From JAICSD01 sp963836665 (GTDB taxonomy: Bacteria; Acidobacteriota; Vicinamibacteria; Vicinamibacterales; 2-12-FULL-66-21), in the NCBI GenBank assembly GCA_963836665.1, contig CAWIKL010000001.1, positions 1-64,000 on the forward strand: 64,000 bases of DNA, in the 5' to 3' direction. Below the pieces are notes generated by a model. That model searched no databases. It had not been told where the DNA came from and was given only the letters and a program-made list of their open reading frames with translations. This document shows positions 43,729-52,885 of the stretch, piece after piece (the stretch's first letter is position 1; each line of letters starts with the position of its first letter). The position numbers were made by a program, and so were the translations under genes.

Positions 43729-44952
43729 ATGACATCACCGAATCCCAAAATGCCTCGGCTGCAAGACCGCGTCGACGCCTATGCCGCCTGGGTACGCGCG
43801 CTGCGCGAAGGTACCCTGCCGCCGCCGCTCGCCGATGACGGTCTCGACCCGCTGGCCCCGCTCGGCCACGAACTCGAACTGCTGTCGGGCGCCATCAGCC
43901 GCCGCGAACACGAGCTGCGAAAATTGTTCGACCTCGTGCAGACCGTCGAAAGCGGCGTGCTCCTCGACGAAGTCCTCGGCAAGGTCTTCGAGGGTTTCGA
44001 CGGTCTGATTCCCTTCGAACGTATCGGCTGCGCCTTTTTGTCCGACGATGGCAGGCACCTGGTCGCCTACTGGGCGAAATCGGAGCTGGGCCCCTCGCGG
44101 ATCGTCCCGGGGTATTCACAGCCGATGGCCGGGAGCAGCCTTGCCCGGATTCTGCAGGCAGGACAGCCACGCATAATCAACGATCTGGAGGCCTACCTGG
44201 CCGTCAAGCCCGAATCGGCGTCGACACGATCGATTGTCGAAGAGGGAGGCCGCTCCAGCCTGACCTGCCCGCTCGTGGTCGACGGGCGCCCGCTCGGGTT
44301 TCTCTTCTTCACCAGCAGCCGCGTCAACGCCTACGAGGCGGCGCATCAGATCGTGTTCCAGCAGATCGCCTCGCAGGTGGCGATGATCATCGATCGCAGC
44401 CGTATGTACGAACGGCTGATCGCGCACAACCGCCGCCTGCTCGATCAAACGCGGCATCTCGAGCTCATCGCCACGACCGACGCGCTCACCAAGGTGCTGA
44501 ACCGGCCCGCCATCGAGGAAGCCGTCGACCAGGCGTGGGCCGACCTGCAGCGGTTTCAGCATGCGTTCGGCGTGATCATGGTCGACGTCGATCATTTCAA
44601 GACGATCAACGACACCTTCGGACACGCCGCCGGCGACCGGGTGCTGCGCGAGTTCGCGCAGCGGCTCGCCGCGGAGATTCGCAAGAGCGACGCGGTCGGA
44701 CGCTACGGGGGGGAGGAGTTCCTGCTGGTGATCGACGGCATGGACGCCGCCGGGGTCTTGCAGACGGCAGAGCGGCTGCGTCGGGCCACGGCGGCATCGC
44801 CGCTCGACGGCCACGGGTTGACCGCCAGCTTCGGGGCCATCGCTGCCGACGCGCGCGCCGCCTCCGCGTACGATCTGATCCAGCGCGCGGATCGCGCCCT
44901 CTATTCCGCCAAGTCCCAGGGGCGCAACAGGAGCGTGCTCGCGGCGATGTGA
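43729..44952 (+). CDS. Diguanylate cyclase with GAF domain
   Basis: This 407-residue soluble protein has a helical N-terminus (about 1-85), a GAF domain (about 80-225, with RIGCAFLSDDGRHLVAYWAKS and SLTCPLVVDGRPLGFLFFTSS) and a GGDEF domain (about 245-405). The active site RYGGEEF is at about residue 325, with VDVDHFKTINDTFGHAAGD before it. An inhibitory I-site RKSD lies five residues before the GGEEF, so product inhibition by c-di-GMP is expected. It is likely an active c-di-GMP synthase responding to a GAF ligand. It follows the kinase-like gene by 26 bases and converges on the response regulator. Confidence 0.95.
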   Translation: MTSPNPKMPRLQDRVDAYAAWVRALREGTLPPPLADDGLDPLAPLGHELELLSGAISRREHELRKLFDLVQTVESGVLLDEVLGKVFEGFDGLIPFERIGCAFLSDDGRHLVAYWAKSELGPSRIVPGYSQPMAGSSLARILQAGQPRIINDLEAYLAVKPESASTRSIVEEGGRSSLTCPLVVDGRPLGFLFFTSSRVNAYEAAHQIVFQQIASQVAMIIDRSRMYERLIAHNRRLLDQTRHLELIATTDALTKVLNRPAIEEAVDQAWADLQRFQHAFGVIMVDVDHFKTINDTFGHAAGDRVLREFAQRLAAEIRKSDAVGRYGGEEFLLVIDGMDAAGVLQTAERLRRATAASPLDGHGLTASFGAIAADARAASAYDLIQRADRALYSAKSQGRNRSVLAAM

Positions 44953-44986
44953 ACGGTCAGATCTCGCCGGCGCCGGCGCCGCAACC

Positions 44987-45397
44987 CTAGCGCGGCGGCC
45001 GGCGGCTGGTCACAAACGGCGTGATGTAGGTGAGGCCCTCCCGCACGGTGCTGATCGCCTTCAGCAGTTCCTCCCCGGCGGAGTGCTTGACCACGTAGCC
45101 ATTGGCGCCGAGCGCGATCGCCTCCTCCGCCACCTCGGCGTCCGCGTACATCGTCAGCATGATGATCTTGGCGGTGACCCCCAGTTCGCGCATGCGCCGC
45201 ACCGCTTGCAAGCCGTCGAAACCCGGCATCGAGATGTCGGCGACGATGACGTCGGGTTGGTGCTGCAGCGCTGCGTCGACGAGGCTCGGACCGTCGCTGA
45301 CGATGCCGAGAAGCTCGCAATGATCCTTGAGGAGCAGCCGCAGGCCTTCGGCGACGATGGCGTGATCGTCGGCGAGCAGGACGCGGGGCAGGCTCAT
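44987..45397 (-). CDS. NarL-type receiver-only response regulator
   Basis: This 136-residue receiver domain has DDH at residues 10-12, the phospho-acceptor Asp in VIVADISMPG (about residue 54), Thr/Ser in MLTMYADAEVAEEA and Lys in YVVKHSAGEEL (about 108). It is closest to NarL/FixJ regulators but stops before the expected LuxR helix-turn-helix; no HTH is found downstream in any frame. It either acts by protein interaction or is a truncated regulator. It overlaps the histidine kinase gene by four bases, so it is clearly that kinase's partner. Confidence 0.9.
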   Translation of the reverse strand: MSLPRVLLADDHAIVAEGLRLLLKDHCELLGIVSDGPSLVDAALQHQPDVIVADISMPGFDGLQAVRRMRELGVTAKIIMLTMYADAEVAEEAIALGANGYVVKHSAGEELLKAISTVREGLTYITPFVTSRRPPR

Positions 45398-47013
45398 CGG
45401 CCGGTCACCGGAATATAGACCTGCAGCGCCGTGCCGCGGCCCGGCGCGGCAGTGATCGACAGGGAGCCGCCGACCAGACGGGCCCGTTCCTCCACGCTGA
45501 GCAGGCCGAGCCCTTCGCGTGACATCCGTGCATCCGGGTCGAAGCCGCGCCCGCCGTCCACGATCTGTATCTCCAACTGGTCGCCGTTACGCTCGATCGT
45601 CACATGCGCATCGCCGACACCTGCGTGGTTCACCACGTTCCTGAGCCCTTCCTGCACGATACGGTACACGCAGATGGCGATGTCGCGCGGCACCGGTCCG
45701 AGATCGTCGGCGGCGACGAGGTGCACGCGAAGCTGGTGCTGCGTCGAGTACAGCGCGCAGTGTGTCCGCAGCGCCGCCGCGAGGCCGACGTGATCCAGCA
45801 TACGCGGATGCAGGTCGTGTGAAAAGTGCCGGACCTGGTCGGTGAGGGCGACGGTGCGATCCTGCAGAGCCTGCAGTTCTGCCTGTAGGCTGGGGCCGGC
45901 GATGCGCGAGCGCAGGGCGCTGATGCCGATCGAGACGGCGGCCAGCTGCTGGTTGAAGTCGTCGTGCATGTCGCGCGCGATGCGCGCCCGCTCCGTCTCC
46001 TGAGCGGCGATCAGCTTGCCGGCCAGCTCGCGCACGCGCGCGTAACTGCGGCGAAGCGCCATTTCGTTGCGCTGGACGCGGCTCGTCGCGCGATTGCGCT
46101 CGCGGACCACGGCGCCGAGAATCAGGAGCGGCGCCGCGATGGCGAGCAGGAAGAGCTGCAGCGCGTAGACGCCCTCGGCCGGCAGGTGGCTGGTGAACGG
46201 GCCGCGGCCGTGCAGCGTGTGCCAGCTGGCGACGACCGCCACGGTCAGCACGGACGCGCCGATGCCGCCGGGCCCGTAGCGGACGGCCGCCCACAGCAGC
46301 AGCGGCAGCGGCGTGTAGAGAATCGCCGGGAACGCGGCGGACTCCGGAACCCGCGTAAAGGCTACGGCGCTGGCGGCGAAGGTCAGGCCGGCGACCAGGA
46401 TCGCCTCGAGCGCCCGGCGCGGACGCAGGTCGCGCCACGAGACACTGACGAGATCGACAATCGCCGGTACGACGACGAGGTGGGTGAGGACGTTCGAGCG
46501 CACGCGCGTGATGAACGGGTCGTGGAACGTGGCCGACCAGCCGGTGGCGAATGAGATGCCGGCGTCGGCGAACGACAGCACCAGCGTCGGCAGGGTCGCC
46601 CCGAAGACAGCGAAGATGACCAGGTCGCGCAGGTCGTCGAAGCGGAACGGGCCCGGCTGGTTCGATAATCGGCGAACCGCATAGGCCCCCAACGCGGCGT
46701 CGGCGCAGTTGGTCACGTAGAGGAGCGCCATGGTGAGATAGGGCGCTCCAGCGCCCCAGGCGACGAGCATCTGCGCCGGAAACGCCGCCAGCAGGTAGGC
46801 CGGCCACCGGCGGAACGGGACCAGCAGCAGGACCGCGAGCAGGATCGAGTTGGGCAGCCACAACACCGATTGCGGCGCATTGGGCGACTGCAGGGCAAAG
46901 CCGATCTCCGCGCCGACGTAATAGGCGGCGGCGAGCAGGAACGGGCCCAGGGCGCGCGGCAGCGACGTGGACGCGCGGGATGACGCAGTGTCGACCAAGA
47001 GACTGGCGGACAT
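45394..47013 (-). CDS. MASE1-domain histidine kinase (NarX/DesK type)
   Basis: Start at ATG 47011-47013 (MSASLLVDTASSRAST) gives 539 residues; an ATG 33 bases upstream is an alternative. The N-terminal MASE1 membrane sensor (about residues 20-300) has eight or so helices, including IGFALQSPNAPQSVLWLPNSILLAVLLL. The HisKA_3 dimerisation domain has ARIARDMHDDFNQQLAAVSIGI with the phospho-accepting His. The HATPase domain has the N-box region RIVQEGLRNVVNHAG, the G1 box VDGGRGFDP, and GLGLLSVEERARLVGG. It overlaps its response regulator (ATGA) and is divergent from the patatin-barrel gene, 68 bases away. Confidence 0.93.
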   Translation of the reverse strand: MSASLLVDTASSRASTSLPRALGPFLLAAAYYVGAEIGFALQSPNAPQSVLWLPNSILLAVLLLVPFRRWPAYLLAAFPAQMLVAWGAGAPYLTMALLYVTNCADAALGAYAVRRLSNQPGPFRFDDLRDLVIFAVFGATLPTLVLSFADAGISFATGWSATFHDPFITRVRSNVLTHLVVVPAIVDLVSVSWRDLRPRRALEAILVAGLTFAASAVAFTRVPESAAFPAILYTPLPLLLWAAVRYGPGGIGASVLTVAVVASWHTLHGRGPFTSHLPAEGVYALQLFLLAIAAPLLILGAVVRERNRATSRVQRNEMALRRSYARVRELAGKLIAAQETERARIARDMHDDFNQQLAAVSIGISALRSRIAGPSLQAELQALQDRTVALTDQVRHFSHDLHPRMLDHVGLAAALRTHCALYSTQHQLRVHLVAADDLGPVPRDIAICVYRIVQEGLRNVVNHAGVGDAHVTIERNGDQLEIQIVDGGRGFDPDARMSREGLGLLSVEERARLVGGSLSITAAPGRGTALQVYIPVTGR

Positions 47014-47081
47014 CTTGGCACATCTGCCGCGGTGCCGAAACTGCATAGAGACGACCCCCGAACCGGCGCCACAATCCGGGT

Positions 47082-49277
47082 GTGCGCGGAGCCGCGGCGC
47101 TGACCATCGGATTCATCCTGCTGTGGTCGGTCGCCGCATATGGCCAGTCCTCCTCCTCCCGGCCTGTTGTCGGCGTCGCCTTCGGCGGTGGCAGCGCCCG
47201 CGGCATCGCGCACATCGGCGTCATCGAGTGGCTCGAGCAGCACCACGTCCCGATCGACGTCGCCGCCGGCACCAGCATGGGCGGGCTGGTCGGCGGCGCC
47301 TTTGCCACGGGGATGGACGCCGCCCAACTGCGCGCGCTCATCACCGGCACGGACTGGGACACGATGTTCGGCAGCACGTCCTTCCCCTCGAAGAACCTGC
47401 GCCGCAAGGAAGACGCGCGCAGCTATCCCTCGCGCCTGGAATTCGGCCTCAAGAGAGGGATCGTGCCGCCCACCTCTCTCAATAACGGCCAGCAGGTCGA
47501 TCTCCTGCTCGCGCGGATCGCCGCGCCGTACTATGGCCTCGACCGTTTCGACGCGCTGCCGACGCCGTTCCGCGTCGTCGCCGTCGACCTCAAGGCCGCG
47601 GAGAAGGTCGTGCTCGACCGCGGCCCGCTGGCAACCGCGCTGCGGGCCACGATGTCGCTGCCGGCGGCCTTCCCGCCGGTGGAACGCGACGGGCGCGTGC
47701 TCGTCGACGGCGGCGCGCTCGACAACGTGCCGGCCGACGTCGTGCGCGAATCGGGCGCAGCCTTCGTGATTGCCATCGACGTCGGCGCCGCGCCGTCGGA
47801 CACGATCGACTACTCGATATTCGGCCTCCTCGGCCGCACCGTCGACGCGATGATGCAATCGTCGACCCGCGTCGCCCTCAAGTCGGCGGACCTGGTGATC
47901 GCGGTCGACGTCACCGGATTCGGCTCGCTCGACTGGCGCCGCGCCGACGGGCTGATCGCGCGCGGCTACGAGGCGGCGGAGCGGAACAAAGATGCCCTGC
48001 TCGCGCACCGGCTCGACGACGCGGACTGGCAGGCCTGGGTGGCGGCTCGCCAGGCGCGGCGGCGGACGGCCGTTCCGTCGCCGGAGTTCCTCACCCTCGA
48101 CGGTGTCGAGCCAGGCGACACGGCGCTCGTCCAACGCACGCTGCAGCCGCACCTGCATCGCCCGCTCGACCTGCCCTTGCTCGAGCGCGATCTGTCGATG
48201 CTGACCGGGCTCGACCGCTACGAATCGGTCACCTGGCGGATGATGGAGGAGAACGGGCGCGCCGGACTGCTCGTCAGTGCAATCGCCAAGACCTACGCGC
48301 CGCCGTTTCTGATGCTCGGCTTGAACGTCGAGAACACCACGTCGGAGACCTTCCGCGTCCAGCTCGCGGCGCGTTATTTGACGTTCGACATCGCCGGACC
48401 CGGGTCTGAGCTGCGCATCGATGGCGGTCTTGGCGCAGATCCGAATCTGTCCGCGGCGCTGTACAAGTCGTTGGGCGGTTCCCCGGTGTTCGCTCGCGTC
48501 CTCGGCAATCTCAGCCGGCACACCTTCAACTTCGTCCAGGACGACGTCACAATCGCGGAATACCGCGAGGATCGCCAGACGGTGATCACCGATCTGGGCG
48601 TCAACGTGTCGCGGCAGAGCGAGTTGTCCGGCGGGTTCTGGTTCTCCCACGTGAGCGATTCGGTCCGCGCCGGCGATCCCGGCCTGCCGGAGCTGTCGGG
48701 CGCCGAGTCGGGCGCGCATCTCCGCTGGACCTACGACAGCGAGGACAGCCCGGTCGTGCCCTCGCAGGGCGTGCGCGTGGCCGGCACCTTCGAGCAGACA
48801 TTCACCTCGCCGGAGGTCCCCGACGCGACCCGGACCAACCGCGGGCTGACGCAGGCGGAGCTGGCCGGCTCCTGGTTCACTTCGCCCAGCCGCCGCAACC
48901 GCCTGTTCGTCGTCGCCGCCGCCGGCACCTCGTTCAACGACCATCCACTGCCGACCAAGCAGTTCACGGTCGGGTATCCCTATATCCTCGACGCGTTTCA
49001 TGTCGGCGAGCGGCGCGGCGACCACTACGGAGTGCTGACCATTGGCGCGCTGCGGCAGGTCAGCCGCCTGCCGGATTTTCTCGGCGGTCCCGTATTCGTC
49101 GGCGGCTGGCTCGAGAACGGGTCGGTGTTCAACACGCATGAGAACGCCGACTTCAACACCCACCTTGCCGTAGGGCTGATCTTCGACACGCTCGTCGGGC
49201 CAATCCTGATCGCGTCGAGCACCGGCCTCGACGGCGGCTGGCGGACCATCTTCGGCATCGGCCGCATCTTCCGGTAA
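47082..49277 (+). CDS. Patatin-like phospholipase with Omp85-type barrel (PlpD-like)
   Basis: The 731-residue protein starts at GTG 47082 with a signal peptide (ALTIGFILLWSVAAYGQ). The patatin domain (about residues 27-240) has VAFGGGSARGIAHIGVIEWL, the nucleophile motif GTSMGG, and the catalytic DGG in VDGGALDNVP. A POTRA-like domain (about 320-420) and a C-terminal beta-barrel (about 430-731, ending GWRTIFGIGRIFR) follow. This is the type Vd secretion layout (PlpD/FplA), in which the lipase is moved across the outer membrane by its own barrel. The barrel implies a diderm cell envelope. It is divergent from the MASE1 kinase. Confidence 0.92.
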   Translation: MRGAAALTIGFILLWSVAAYGQSSSSRPVVGVAFGGGSARGIAHIGVIEWLEQHHVPIDVAAGTSMGGLVGGAFATGMDAAQLRALITGTDWDTMFGSTSFPSKNLRRKEDARSYPSRLEFGLKRGIVPPTSLNNGQQVDLLLARIAAPYYGLDRFDALPTPFRVVAVDLKAAEKVVLDRGPLATALRATMSLPAAFPPVERDGRVLVDGGALDNVPADVVRESGAAFVIAIDVGAAPSDTIDYSIFGLLGRTVDAMMQSSTRVALKSADLVIAVDVTGFGSLDWRRADGLIARGYEAAERNKDALLAHRLDDADWQAWVAARQARRRTAVPSPEFLTLDGVEPGDTALVQRTLQPHLHRPLDLPLLERDLSMLTGLDRYESVTWRMMEENGRAGLLVSAIAKTYAPPFLMLGLNVENTTSETFRVQLAARYLTFDIAGPGSELRIDGGLGADPNLSAALYKSLGGSPVFARVLGNLSRHTFNFVQDDVTIAEYREDRQTVITDLGVNVSRQSELSGGFWFSHVSDSVRAGDPGLPELSGAESGAHLRWTYDSEDSPVVPSQGVRVAGTFEQTFTSPEVPDATRTNRGLTQAELAGSWFTSPSRRNRLFVVAAAGTSFNDHPLPTKQFTVGYPYILDAFHVGERRGDHYGVLTIGALRQVSRLPDFLGGPVFVGGWLENGSVFNTHENADFNTHLAVGLIFDTLVGPILIASSTGLDGGWRTIFGIGRIFR

Positions 49278-50777
49278 CTACCGCGGTGCCTGCGACCCGC
49301 GCAGTTCCCGGTCGAGGCGACGCCCATGCGCGACGACGACCGCCGGGACGGCCTCTACGTCCGCGGCGGTCGTGTGGAAATTCACGATGCAGGCCCGCAG
49401 CGCGTAGCGTCCGCCGATGACCGCGTTCGACACGAAGATCTCGCCGCCCCGCTGCAGTGCGTCGAGCAGTGCCGCATTCAGCCGGTTCAGGTACTCGGCG
49501 GTCGAGCGATCGGCGGAGTCGCGCAGATCGGGAGGCAGGTAGCGGAACGTCGTGATGCTGAGCGACTGCGTGACCAGCTCGAGCTCGTCCTGCCGCTCGA
49601 TCGCCGCGGCCATCGCGCCCGCCAAGGCGATGTCGTCGGCGATCATGCGCCGGTAGCCGGCCGCTCCCGCGTGGCGCAGCGCCAGCCACACCTTCAGCGC
49701 GCGGAAACCGCGCGAGTTCTGCGGTCCGCGGTCGACGAAGTTCAGCGCCTGCTCATCGAAGTGGTAGTACGGCGGATGATACGAAAACGCCAGCCGCAGC
49801 GCCTCGCGGTTGCGGACGAGCGCGCAGCCGGCTTCGAGGGGCGCATAGAGCCACTTATGCGGATCGACGGCGACCGAGTCGGCCTCGCCGATGGCGCGGA
49901 GATCATCGGGTGCATCGGGCAGCGCCGCCGCGAACGCGCCGTAGGCGCCGTCGACGTGGAACCAGATGCGTTTCTCGCGGCAGAGGGCCGCGATGTCACC
50001 AAGGGGATCGATCGCGCCGGTGCTGACCGATCCCGCGGTCCCGACCACCAGGAACGGCAGCCGCCCCGCCGCCGCATCCGACTCGATGGCGCGCCGCAAG
50101 GCGGCGGGGTTCAGGCGTTGATCGGGACCCGCGTCGATCCAGCGGATGGCGTTGGTGCCGAGACCGCAGATGTCGGCGGCTTTCTGGATCCAGGTGTGCG
50201 TTTCGGTCGAGGCGTATGCGACCAGCGGCTGCGGCCCTCCGGCCGCGCCCGCGGCCCGGATGTCCCACGTCGCCGCCGCGGCGCGCGCCGCGATCAGGCA
50301 GACCATGTTGGCCATGTTGCCGCCGCTGACGAGTAGGCCGTCGCCGGCAGGGAAGCCGATGAACTCGCCGATCCAGCGCACCGTCTGCGCTTCGATCTCG
50401 CTCGCCGCCGGCGCGAGCGCCCACGACCCACAATTGGCGTTCAGCGCCGAGGCGAGGAAGTCGCCGAAAACGCCGATCGGCGACGGCGGAGCGGTGATGT
50501 AACCGAAAAAGCGCGGGTGCGCGTTGAACAGCGACTCCGCGAACAGGCGCTGGGCGGTCTCGCGGAGGAGCGCCGCAGGCTCGGTGCCGTGTTCGGGCAG
50601 CGGTCCCAGCAGACCCAGCCCGTCGCGCACCGCGGCAGGCGTCCGATCGCGCGTGACCGGGCCAGCCGGAATGCCCTCGAGCAGCGCGGCGATTTGATCG
50701 ACCAGCTCGTGTCCAATCGTCCTGAACGTCACGGCGTCCATCGCCAGCGGCGCAGTTCTCGAATCAGTCGTCGGCAT
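49278..50777 (-). CDS. PLP-dependent aromatic-L-amino-acid decarboxylase family protein
   Basis: The start at ATG 50775-50777 (MPTTDSRTAPLAMDAVT) gives 499 residues; the longer frame overlaps the next gene. The group II decarboxylase fold is clear: NAHPRFFGYITAPPSPIGVFGD, SGGNMANMVCLIAARA, ASTETHTWIQKAADICGLG, the PLP-Asp in VDGAYGAFAAALPD, and the Schiff-base Lys in DPHKWLYAPLEAG. RGFRALKVWLALRHAG follows. It would decarboxylate an aromatic or related amino acid. It overlaps the deacetylase gene by 14 bases, so both are in one operon. Confidence 0.93.
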   Translation of the reverse strand: MPTTDSRTAPLAMDAVTFRTIGHELVDQIAALLEGIPAGPVTRDRTPAAVRDGLGLLGPLPEHGTEPAALLRETAQRLFAESLFNAHPRFFGYITAPPSPIGVFGDFLASALNANCGSWALAPAASEIEAQTVRWIGEFIGFPAGDGLLVSGGNMANMVCLIAARAAAATWDIRAAGAAGGPQPLVAYASTETHTWIQKAADICGLGTNAIRWIDAGPDQRLNPAALRRAIESDAAAGRLPFLVVGTAGSVSTGAIDPLGDIAALCREKRIWFHVDGAYGAFAAALPDAPDDLRAIGEADSVAVDPHKWLYAPLEAGCALVRNREALRLAFSYHPPYYHFDEQALNFVDRGPQNSRGFRALKVWLALRHAGAAGYRRMIADDIALAGAMAAAIERQDELELVTQSLSITTFRYLPPDLRDSADRSTAEYLNRLNAALLDALQRGGEIFVSNAVIGGRYALRACIVNFHTTAADVEAVPAVVVAHGRRLDRELRGSQAPR

Positions 50778-51582
50778 GACACCCCTCGAAGAGATCCGTC
50801 TCGAGCCGGCGGCCGCCGTTGACGAGACTGAAAGCACGATAGAACGAGAGCGAGTCCCAGAGCGACTCGCGATCGGCGGGCGCAAGGCTGTCGAGCGCCG
50901 ACGAGGCTGCGACCTGTGACACATGGCAGGCAACCGCACGCCACACCTGCCCGCCCCAGGGGCCCGTCTCGACGACCGCGGTGATCGCCCAGTCGGGCCA
51001 GGGCGTCGCCTGGCGCTCGACACCGTCGACCACCGATACGAGCTTCTTGAACGCGCGCTGATACGCGGACCACAGCCGCTCGCCCCACGCCAGGTAGTAG
51101 AGCTTCGCCACGCGATGCGCCGCCGCGCCGGCGGCGGCCGACGCGGCTTCGACGATCGCAGCCGTGGTGAACTGACAGATAGCGATGTGATCGGGATGGC
51201 CGTAGGCGCCGTCAGGGGCGAACGTCAAGACGACGTCCGGGCGGGCCGCGCGAATCGCGCCGGCCAGCAGCGGTACGATCTCGTCGACCCGCGCGCGATC
51301 GAGGTGCTGATCCTCGTAATCGAGCACGGTCACATGGGCGATCCCGAGCGCTGCGGCGGCGGCTCGGAGTTCGCGCTCGCGGATCTGCCCGAGCGCCTCG
51401 CCGCCGGGATGCGGCGCCTCGCCATAGCGGTGCGTGTGATACCGCCCGCGTTGACCGCGTGTCGCCGTCACGAGGAAGGTCTCGACCCCTTGGCTGGCAT
51501 AGCGCGCCAGCACGCCGCCAAACCCGAGCGTTTCGTCGTCGGGATGCGCCGCGACGACCATCAGCCGCAACTGCCGTGGCAT
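50764..51582 (-). CDS. LmbE/PIG-L family zinc deacetylase
   Basis: The start at ATG 51580-51582 (MPRQLRLMVVAAHPDDETLGF) gives 272 residues. The family motif AHPDDE near residue 13 and the second metal motif GHPDH (about 128) supply the zinc ligands and the catalytic Asp. GQRGRYHTHRYGE lies between. Family members deacetylate GlcNAc-type substrates, including bacillithiol or mycothiol precursors and sugar antibiotics; the substrate here is not known. It is translationally close to the decarboxylase, so both may act on the same metabolite. Confidence 0.92.
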   Translation of the reverse strand: MPRQLRLMVVAAHPDDETLGFGGVLARYASQGVETFLVTATRGQRGRYHTHRYGEAPHPGGEALGQIRERELRAAAAALGIAHVTVLDYEDQHLDRARVDEIVPLLAGAIRAARPDVVLTFAPDGAYGHPDHIAICQFTTAAIVEAASAAAGAAAHRVAKLYYLAWGERLWSAYQRAFKKLVSVVDGVERQATPWPDWAITAVVETGPWGGQVWRAVACHVSQVAASSALDSLAPADRESLWDSLSFYRAFSLVNGGRRLETDLFEGCHADD

Positions 51583-51681
51583 GCCTTCAACTATAGGTCG
51601 TGACGGCGGCGGCGCGCGTCCCCGGAACGGGTCATTTCCGGGCATGGCCTCGGCGGGCCATGCGCTAGAATCGGCGACCGC

Positions 51682-52149
51682 ATGGCAGCCGACGACAAGG
51701 CCCACCCGATTCTCTATACCCTCCTGGGCTTGAACCGGGCCGGTGCAGTGCTCCGCTGGGTCGTCCTGCTCGGGGGTCTGGGGGGCGCCTTCGCGTGGTT
51801 CACCATCTTGCCGGGGATGCGCTTCTCCGACAACGATGAGGCTCTCTTTCGCGCGGCCCGGCACGGGGATCGCGCCGGCGTCGAGCAGGCGCTCGCCAAC
51901 GGAGCGCGCATCGACGCCTCGTCGCCGGTCGACGGCAAGACGGCCCTGTTCCGGGCCGCGGTCTTCGGATACGACCAGGTTGTTCGCGATCTCCTCGAGC
52001 GGGGCGCCAACCCGGCGGCGCGCGACGGCGACGGCCGCACCGCGCTCGAGGTCGCGCAGGCCGCTCGTGCCGACGAGAAGCGCGCCGCCGCAGCGAAGGC
52101 ACTCGACGCGGTGATCGCGCTGCTGCGCGACACACAGGCAGCACGATGA
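51682..52149 (+). CDS. Membrane-anchored ankyrin-repeat protein
   Basis: This 155-residue protein has one transmembrane helix (VLRWVVLLGGLGGAFAWFTIL, about residues 20-40). Then come two ankyrin repeats: ALFRAARHGDRAGVEQALANGARIDA and ALFRAAVFGYDQVVRDLLERGANPAARDGDGRTALEVA. It is a likely protein-interaction module facing the periplasm or cytoplasm. Its stop overlaps the next ankyrin gene by four bases. Confidence 0.88.
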   Translation: MAADDKAHPILYTLLGLNRAGAVLRWVVLLGGLGGAFAWFTILPGMRFSDNDEALFRAARHGDRAGVEQALANGARIDASSPVDGKTALFRAAVFGYDQVVRDLLERGANPAARDGDGRTALEVAQAARADEKRAAAAKALDAVIALLRDTQAAR

Positions 52150-52775
52150 GGGGGCGCTTGCTCGCCAGCGTGACCGCGGCGTTGCTGATCTGCGCCTCGT
52201 GCAGCCGACCCAACGACAACGCTCACCGCGGCGGCGCGCTCGATGAGCCGCTGATGGCCGCGACCGTCGCCGGCGACCTGGACGGCGTCACACGCGCGCT
52301 CGCCGGCGGGGCGAATCCGAACCAGATGGTGCGTGTCGACGGCCACTATCAATCACCGTGGAAGATCGCGCTGCACCGTCTGCGGCCGGAGCGTCCGGAA
52401 TATGCCGCGATCGTGGAAGCGATGCTCGCCGGGCACGCCGATCCCGCGGTCGCCTGGGGCGAGGCGCCGTCGAAGGCCGGCGGCTATTCGACGCAGACGA
52501 CGACACCCATCCTAGAGGCGCAGTTCAGCAACGTGGCTGCCGCGGTGCGGGCCTTGATGGCGGCCGGGCTCGCCCCGGACAGCCGCGAGGTGGAGACGGC
52601 GCTCGTGCTGGCCTGCGAGAACCGGCAGCACGATGTCGTGCACGCGCTCATCGATGCTGGCGCTCCCGTGAATACACCGCACGCCGCGAGCACCCCGCTC
52701 GTCGCCGCCATCGGGGCGCGCGACGCGGTGCTCATGAGCTACCTCGAGCAGCACGGCGCGCGCGAAAAGCCCTAG
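52146..52775 (+). CDS. Ankyrin-repeat lipoprotein
   Basis: This 209-residue protein starts with a lipoprotein signal (LLASVTAALLICASCSRP; the lipobox Cys is at about residue 18). The body contains ankyrin-like repeats: PLMAATVAGDLDGVTRALAGGANPNQ, ILEAQFSNVAAAVRALMAAGLAPDS, LVLACENRQHDVVHALIDAGAPVNTPHAASTPLVAAI. It is coupled to the preceding ankyrin gene (ATGA). The pair probably forms a membrane-associated binding unit. Confidence 0.88.
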   Translation: MRGRLLASVTAALLICASCSRPNDNAHRGGALDEPLMAATVAGDLDGVTRALAGGANPNQMVRVDGHYQSPWKIALHRLRPERPEYAAIVEAMLAGHADPAVAWGEAPSKAGGYSTQTTTPILEAQFSNVAAAVRALMAAGLAPDSREVETALVLACENRQHDVVHALIDAGAPVNTPHAASTPLVAAIGARDAVLMSYLEQHGAREKP

Positions 52776-52885
52776 CGAAACCGTAGTCCCTGGGTTTCCA
52801 CGACAACCCGATACGCAGGTCGTGTGGATTTGTTCGAGGCCCCGCCGTTCGATTACGATGCCCCTATGAGAATCGGGAACGTGAG

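Noticed and set aside
46713..49163. 816-codon minus-strand frame opposite the patatin gene
   Set aside because: Antisense shadow with Arg/Asp/Gly/His-biased composition; the plus-strand patatin-barrel protein has clear motifs.
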